NCBI GenBank assembly: GCA_903903205.1
Contig: CAIUXU010000164.1
Span: forward strand, 1 to 7,419
Direction: 5' to 3'
Length of the DNA: 7,419 nt
DNA from: an uncultured Syntrophobacterales bacterium
GTDB lineage: Bacteria > Desulfobacterota > Syntrophia > Syntrophales > UBA5619
This document shows, one piece after another, positions 5,574 to 7,419 of the stretch; within the stretch, counting starts at the first letter, position 1; the number at the start of each line of letters is the position of its first letter. Made by a program: the position numbers and the translations under genes. Below the pieces are notes generated by a model, which made no database searches, was not told the origin of the DNA, and worked only from the letters and a program-made list of their open reading frames with translations.

Positions 5574-7419
5574 ATGACCGACGATCTCCGACTCATCGAG
5601 GCGGGATTCCCCTGTCACCAGGTGGGGGCGGAAACGCAACGGGAACGGGGGGCCAGCTCGGCGTTGCCGCCTCTCTATTTTCTCCACATCTGGTGGGCCC
5701 GACGCCCCTTGACGCCCAGCCGGGCGGCCATTGTCGCCTCCCTGAACCCGGCTTCGACCGATCCAGAAACCTTTGTCCGCCAGCTCGGCATTGAGCGCCT
5801 TCAGGCCCTGGTCAACGGTGAACCCTGGAATCTGACCGGGGATATCCGTGAGCGGGTGACGACAGACGGAAAAGGCAATGAATGCCTGCCCGTGGATGAT
5901 ATCATCCTGCGCCGCCTGCAGGACGAAACTGACCGCCGGGCAGAGAACCGGACCCTCCTCGTTCGCCTGAAGTCTGAAGATTCTTCCCTGACGGAGGATC
6001 CGGTACTGAAACGCTGGGAGGCGGAATCACAGCCCCTGCCGCAGCCGTTGCCCCTGGAAGGTGACAGCTTGCCGGTCCGACGGGTCATGGGGGATCCGGC
6101 ATGGGCAAAAGAGCGGATATCTTGGGAAAATGCACATAACATCAGAACGGCGGAAGACAAGTATTGCTACGGCAGGGCTTTCAACAATTATCCATTATCT
6201 CCCCACAAGTCGTTGACGGTCCTCGATCCGACAGCCGGTGGAGGTTCTATTCCTTTCGAAGCTCTTCGCCTCGGTCACAAGGTCATCGCAAATGAGTTGA
6301 ATCCCGTCGCGACGGTCATTCTTTATGCCACACTCGATTATCCCGCCCGTTTTGGTAAAACGTTGGCGACGAATATTGAAAATTGGGGAAACAAGTTACG
6401 GGAGAAAATGGTCTTCGATTTATCTGATCTCTTTCCGGCATCTCCCATTCCAGAAGCTGAATACAGGCGCCTTCAAAACCATCTTAAACATGCGCCTGAC
6501 TTTATCCCGCAATATGCCATCGAGAATCTCGACGGCTTCCTTTTTGTCCGCCAGGCCATCTGTCCCCACTGCGGTGGAGAGGCGCCGCTGTTGAACACCT
6601 GCTGGCTGTCCAAGGAGGCGGGCGATACCTGGGGCGTTGAGGTCATCCCGGACGGACAGGAGCGGAACGGGAAAGTGAAATTTGCTGCTTACCGGGTTGT
6701 CAAAGGGCGGAGCCCCGATGGCGAGGACCCGGAAAAGGCCACGGTGAATCGGGGGGTTGGGCAGTGCCTCCACTGTCGCCAGGCCATAGATGGCGACGAG
6801 ATCAAGGCCCAGGCAAGGGGGGAATCGCGGCACGGCCGTTGGACAGATCGCCTCTACGCCATTGTGGCAGTGCGCCTGGAACCTGTTCTGGACAAGCATG
6901 GCCGCCAGCCGGTCCGGTATAAAAGCGGCGAACGGAAGGGGGAGATCAAGACCCGGAAGGTCCGGTTCTTCCGGCCTCCGAACGACCGTGATCTGGCCGC
7001 ACTTGCAGCCGCAGAAAAGCGACTGCAGGAGAAGTGGCTCGTCTGGGAAGCGGCAGAACTGATCCCGACGGAACGGATACCGGACGGTGAAAAGACAAAG
7101 GAACCGCTGCGTTACGGCATGACCCGCTGGTGCGATATGTTCACCCCCCGGCAGCTTCTGGGTCATTTGACCCTGATCGAGGGGCTTAACGCCCTGAAGC
7201 CGCAGATCCTGGCGGAACTCGGCACAGATCGGGGCCGGGCCGTCGTGACGTATCTCCAGTTCGCCATTGACAAGGGGCTGGATTACAATAGTCGAATGAC
7301 TCTTTGGCATACGAATCGTGGTGTTATTGCACATACATTCACACGGCATGATTACTCGTTGAAGTGGACCTTCGGAGAAATGATTTTCACCGGTCCCAAC
7401 TCTGGGGCCGCTTGGGGAC
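5574..7419 (+). CDS. DUF1156 (COG1743) adenine-specific DNA methyltransferase, 3' end outside the window
   Basis: The first 615 residues of a protein whose family is usually about 900-1000 long; the frame runs open past the right edge. The N-terminus (residues 27-53) holds the DUF1156 signature: ASSALPPLYFLH, then WWARRPLTPSRAAI. SAM-binding motif I is DPTAGGGSIPFEA at 218-230, followed by a motif-II-like ANELNPVA. A zinc ribbon is split by a long insert: CPHC at 330-333 and CLHC at 398-401, with another Cys at 343. Near the edge, HTFTRHDYSLKWTF resembles the stretch shortly before the catalytic DPPY motif in this family; DPPY itself is not in the window. The enzyme should transfer a methyl group from SAM to adenine N6, marking host DNA so the partner machinery spares it. 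It belongs with the DUF499 ATPase. Bases 6121-6480, around motif I, have 173 G+C of 360, lower than the stretch after them. Confidence 0.92.
   Translation, partial: MTDDLRLIEAGFPCHQVGAETQRERGASSALPPLYFLHIWWARRPLTPSRAAIVASLNPASTDPETFVRQLGIERLQALVNGEPWNLTGDIRERVTTDGKGNECLPVDDIILRRLQDETDRRAENRTLLVRLKSEDSSLTEDPVLKRWEAESQPLPQPLPLEGDSLPVRRVMGDPAWAKERISWENAHNIRTAEDKYCYGRAFNNYPLSPHKSLTVLDPTAGGGSIPFEALRLGHKVIANELNPVATVILYATLDYPARFGKTLATNIENWGNKLREKMVFDLSDLFPASPIPEAEYRRLQNHLKHAPDFIPQYAIENLDGFLFVRQAICPHCGGEAPLLNTCWLSKEAGDTWGVEVIPDGQERNGKVKFAAYRVVKGRSPDGEDPEKATVNRGVGQCLHCRQAIDGDEIKAQARGESRHGRWTDRLYAIVAVRLEPVLDKHGRQPVRYKSGERKGEIKTRKVRFFRPPNDRDLAALAAAEKRLQEKWLVWEAAELIPTERIPDGEKTKEPLRYGMTRWCDMFTPRQLLGHLTLIEGLNALKPQILAELGTDRGRAVVTYLQFAIDKGLDYNSRMTLWHTNRGVIAHTFTRHDYSLKWTFGEMIFTGPNSGAAWG

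Noticed and set aside
6420..7349. Minus-strand 309-codon open frame inside the methylase gene
   Set aside because: It lies opposite the zinc-ribbon part of the methylase, whose frame is continuous and recognisable; treated as a shadow.
883..7419. BREX or DISARM identity for the locus
   Set aside because: No PglZ, BrxL, DrmA/DrmB or helicase gene is visible in the window; only an ATPase plus adenine methylase is shared in general plan.
1..7419. CRISPR array, tRNA, insertion sequence or rho-independent terminator
   Set aside because: No regular spaced repeats, cloverleaf-like segment, transposase motif, or GC stem followed by a T-run was seen on either strand; gaps between plus-strand genes are at most about 70 bases.

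Overview
The window looks like the left edge of a defence (accessory) island in a GC-rich, probably anaerobic bacterium. The main genes run at roughly 60 % GC by eye. A nickel-dependent lactate racemase (LarA)-type gene beside a COG1483/COG1743 locus would suit a Desulfobacterota/Syntrophales-like or Firmicutes-like host, but nothing here fixes the taxon.

Layout. (1) Bases 1 to about 745, minus strand: the C-terminal half of a LarA-family gene. The frame is open to the window edge, but it has no start codon and lacks the N-terminal half that holds the nickel ligands, so it is a truncated remnant. (2) About 710-882: an AT-rich junction with a near-consensus sigma70 promoter (TGGACA, 17 bp, TATAAT) pointing right, two small dyads that could be operators, and a strong ribosome binding site. 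(3) 883-4146: a DUF499 (COG1483) AAA+-type ATPase with clear Walker A and B motifs. (4) 4146-4772: a 208-residue protein without a recognised function, joined to the ATPase by a TGATG overlap. (5) 4843-5522: a VapBC-like toxin-antitoxin pair, a 68-residue antitoxin and a 158-residue PIN-domain toxin overlapping by ATGA, with visibly lower GC (220 of 480 bases over 5041-5520). (6) 5574 to the right edge: the first 615 residues of a DUF1156/COG1743 adenine-specific DNA methyltransferase with SAM motif I and a split four-cysteine zinc ribbon. Its DPPY catalytic motif must lie past the edge.

How they fit together. DUF499 ATPases and DUF1156 methylases are a known pair in bacterial and archaeal defence islands and are thought to form a modification-based anti-phage system, usually with a helicase and/or nuclease gene nearby. 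That effector is not in this window and is expected downstream. All genes from 883 on share one strand, have short gaps or overlaps, and can be served by the single promoter at 740-768. The most notable point is the PIN toxin-antitoxin pair sitting inside the operon, between the ATPase/accessory pair and the methylase. It may be an addiction module stabilising the locus or a suicide arm of the defence system. The truncated larA next to the promoter marks a likely insertion or deletion breakpoint of the island.
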